Both the position numbers and the translations under genes were made by a program. From CAG-791 sp002394525 (GTDB lineage: Bacteria; Bacillota; Clostridia; Lachnospirales; Lachnospiraceae), in assembly GCA_946536955.1 (NCBI GenBank), contig CAMNFJ010000074.1, positions 1 through 13,864 on the forward strand: a stretch of 13,864 bases of DNA, written 5' to 3'. The notes under the pieces are model-generated. The model was not told where the DNA came from. It did no database searches and saw only the letters and a list, made by a program, of their open reading frames with translations. Numbering within the stretch: position 1 is the stretch's first letter; the number at the start of each line of letters is the position of its first letter. Positions 13,470-13,864 of this stretch are shown here, in pieces.

Positions 13470-13864
13470 TTACATCACAACGATGCCGATCATAGGGCCG
13501 ACGAAGGTGATGATACCGCCGAGGATGACGAAGGCTACGACCCACTTGATGGACTGGGACATGATCTTGCTCTCATTGCCTGCCAGGCCTGCGGATGCGC
13601 ATGCCAGAGCGACGTTGGAGGGAGCGATCATCTTGCCGACGCCAGCGCCGAAGGAGTTGGCCGCGCAGAGCCAGCCGGGAGCTGCGCCGATCTGTGTGGC
13701 TGCCGCGGACTGCAGGGAGCCGAACAGGATACCTGTGCTGGTACCGGAACCGGTGACGAATGCGCCCAGGACACCGACCAGCGGAGCAAACAGGGGATAG
13801 AACCTGCCTGTGATCAGGACCAGGACATCCGCGACGTCCCTGGTCATGCCGCTGTGGACCATGA
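13470..13864 (-). CDS. lctP: L-lactate permease, C-terminal part (cut by window edge)
   Basis: The visible 131 residues are the C-terminal part of a LctP/LldP-family proton-coupled lactate permease (PF02652; full proteins about 500-550 residues). The sequence GVLGAFVTGSGTSTGILFGSLQ and the stretch AANSFGAGVGKMIAPSNVALA are characteristic of the family. It ends in a hydrophobic span VVAFVILGGIITFVGPMIGIVV. The reading frame is open to the window edge, so the apparent Met at 13862 is internal. It is the first visible gene of the minus-strand lactate pair, 109 bases upstream of the FAD dehydrogenase. Confidence 0.93.
   Translation of the reverse strand, partial: MVHSGMTRDVADVLVLITGRFYPLFAPLVGVLGAFVTGSGTSTGILFGSLQSAAATQIGAAPGWLCAANSFGAGVGKMIAPSNVALACASAGLAGNESKIMSQSIKWVVAFVILGGIITFVGPMIGIVVM

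Overview
The window looks like a chromosomal stretch of a moderately GC-rich, anaerobic Clostridia-type Firmicute, most likely a Lachnospiraceae-like organism. This rests on strong AGGAGG-type ribosome binding sites, a class B sortase, a short Firmicute-type glycogen branching enzyme, an iron alcohol dehydrogenase, a lactate permease plus FAD lactate/glycolate-type dehydrogenase pair, and a PF06541 membrane protein. The genus cannot be fixed from sequence alone.

Layout, left to right: (1) 69-617, minus strand, a small polytopic membrane protein (PF06541 family), divergent from (2) peptidase T at 835-2169, plus strand. (3) A 302-base gap (2170-2471) is packed with perfect short-loop hairpins. 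It includes a cloverleaf-like element and a partial second copy whose first stem differs by paired substitutions. (4) Gene A (2472-3725, plus) is an unrecognised low-complexity single-span membrane protein ending at a strong terminator. (5) An iron alcohol dehydrogenase (3946-5163, minus) is convergent with gene A. (6) A 531-base gap (5164-5694) holds putative adh promoter/operator sequences and a structured leader. (7) Gene B (5695-7041, plus) is a second unrecognised single-span membrane protein with 12-residue repeats and a very acidic tail, followed by a hotdog thioesterase (7095-7505, plus). (8) A terminator built from tandem repeats (7529-7672) ends the convergent minus-strand glgB-srtB pair (10363-7710). 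(9) An orphan galactose-binding-protein-like lipoprotein (10473-11735, minus). (10) A lactate module (11927-13864, minus): permease, cut by the window edge, then FAD dehydrogenase, then a strong terminator.

Functionally most genes are ordinary carbon and peptide metabolism: tripeptide cleavage, lactate uptake and oxidation, aldehyde/alcohol interconversion, glycogen branching and sugar sensing or binding. The unusual content lies in genes A and B and their surroundings. The two proteins show no sequence similarity I can see outside composition, but share one plan: basic N-terminus, long Ser/Thr/Pro/Ala-rich segment with 12-residue (36-base) tandem repeats, one membrane span, and a biased C-terminal tail. 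Each is preceded by a long leader rich in inverted repeats. I could not link them to a known family. All structure calls here were made by eye.
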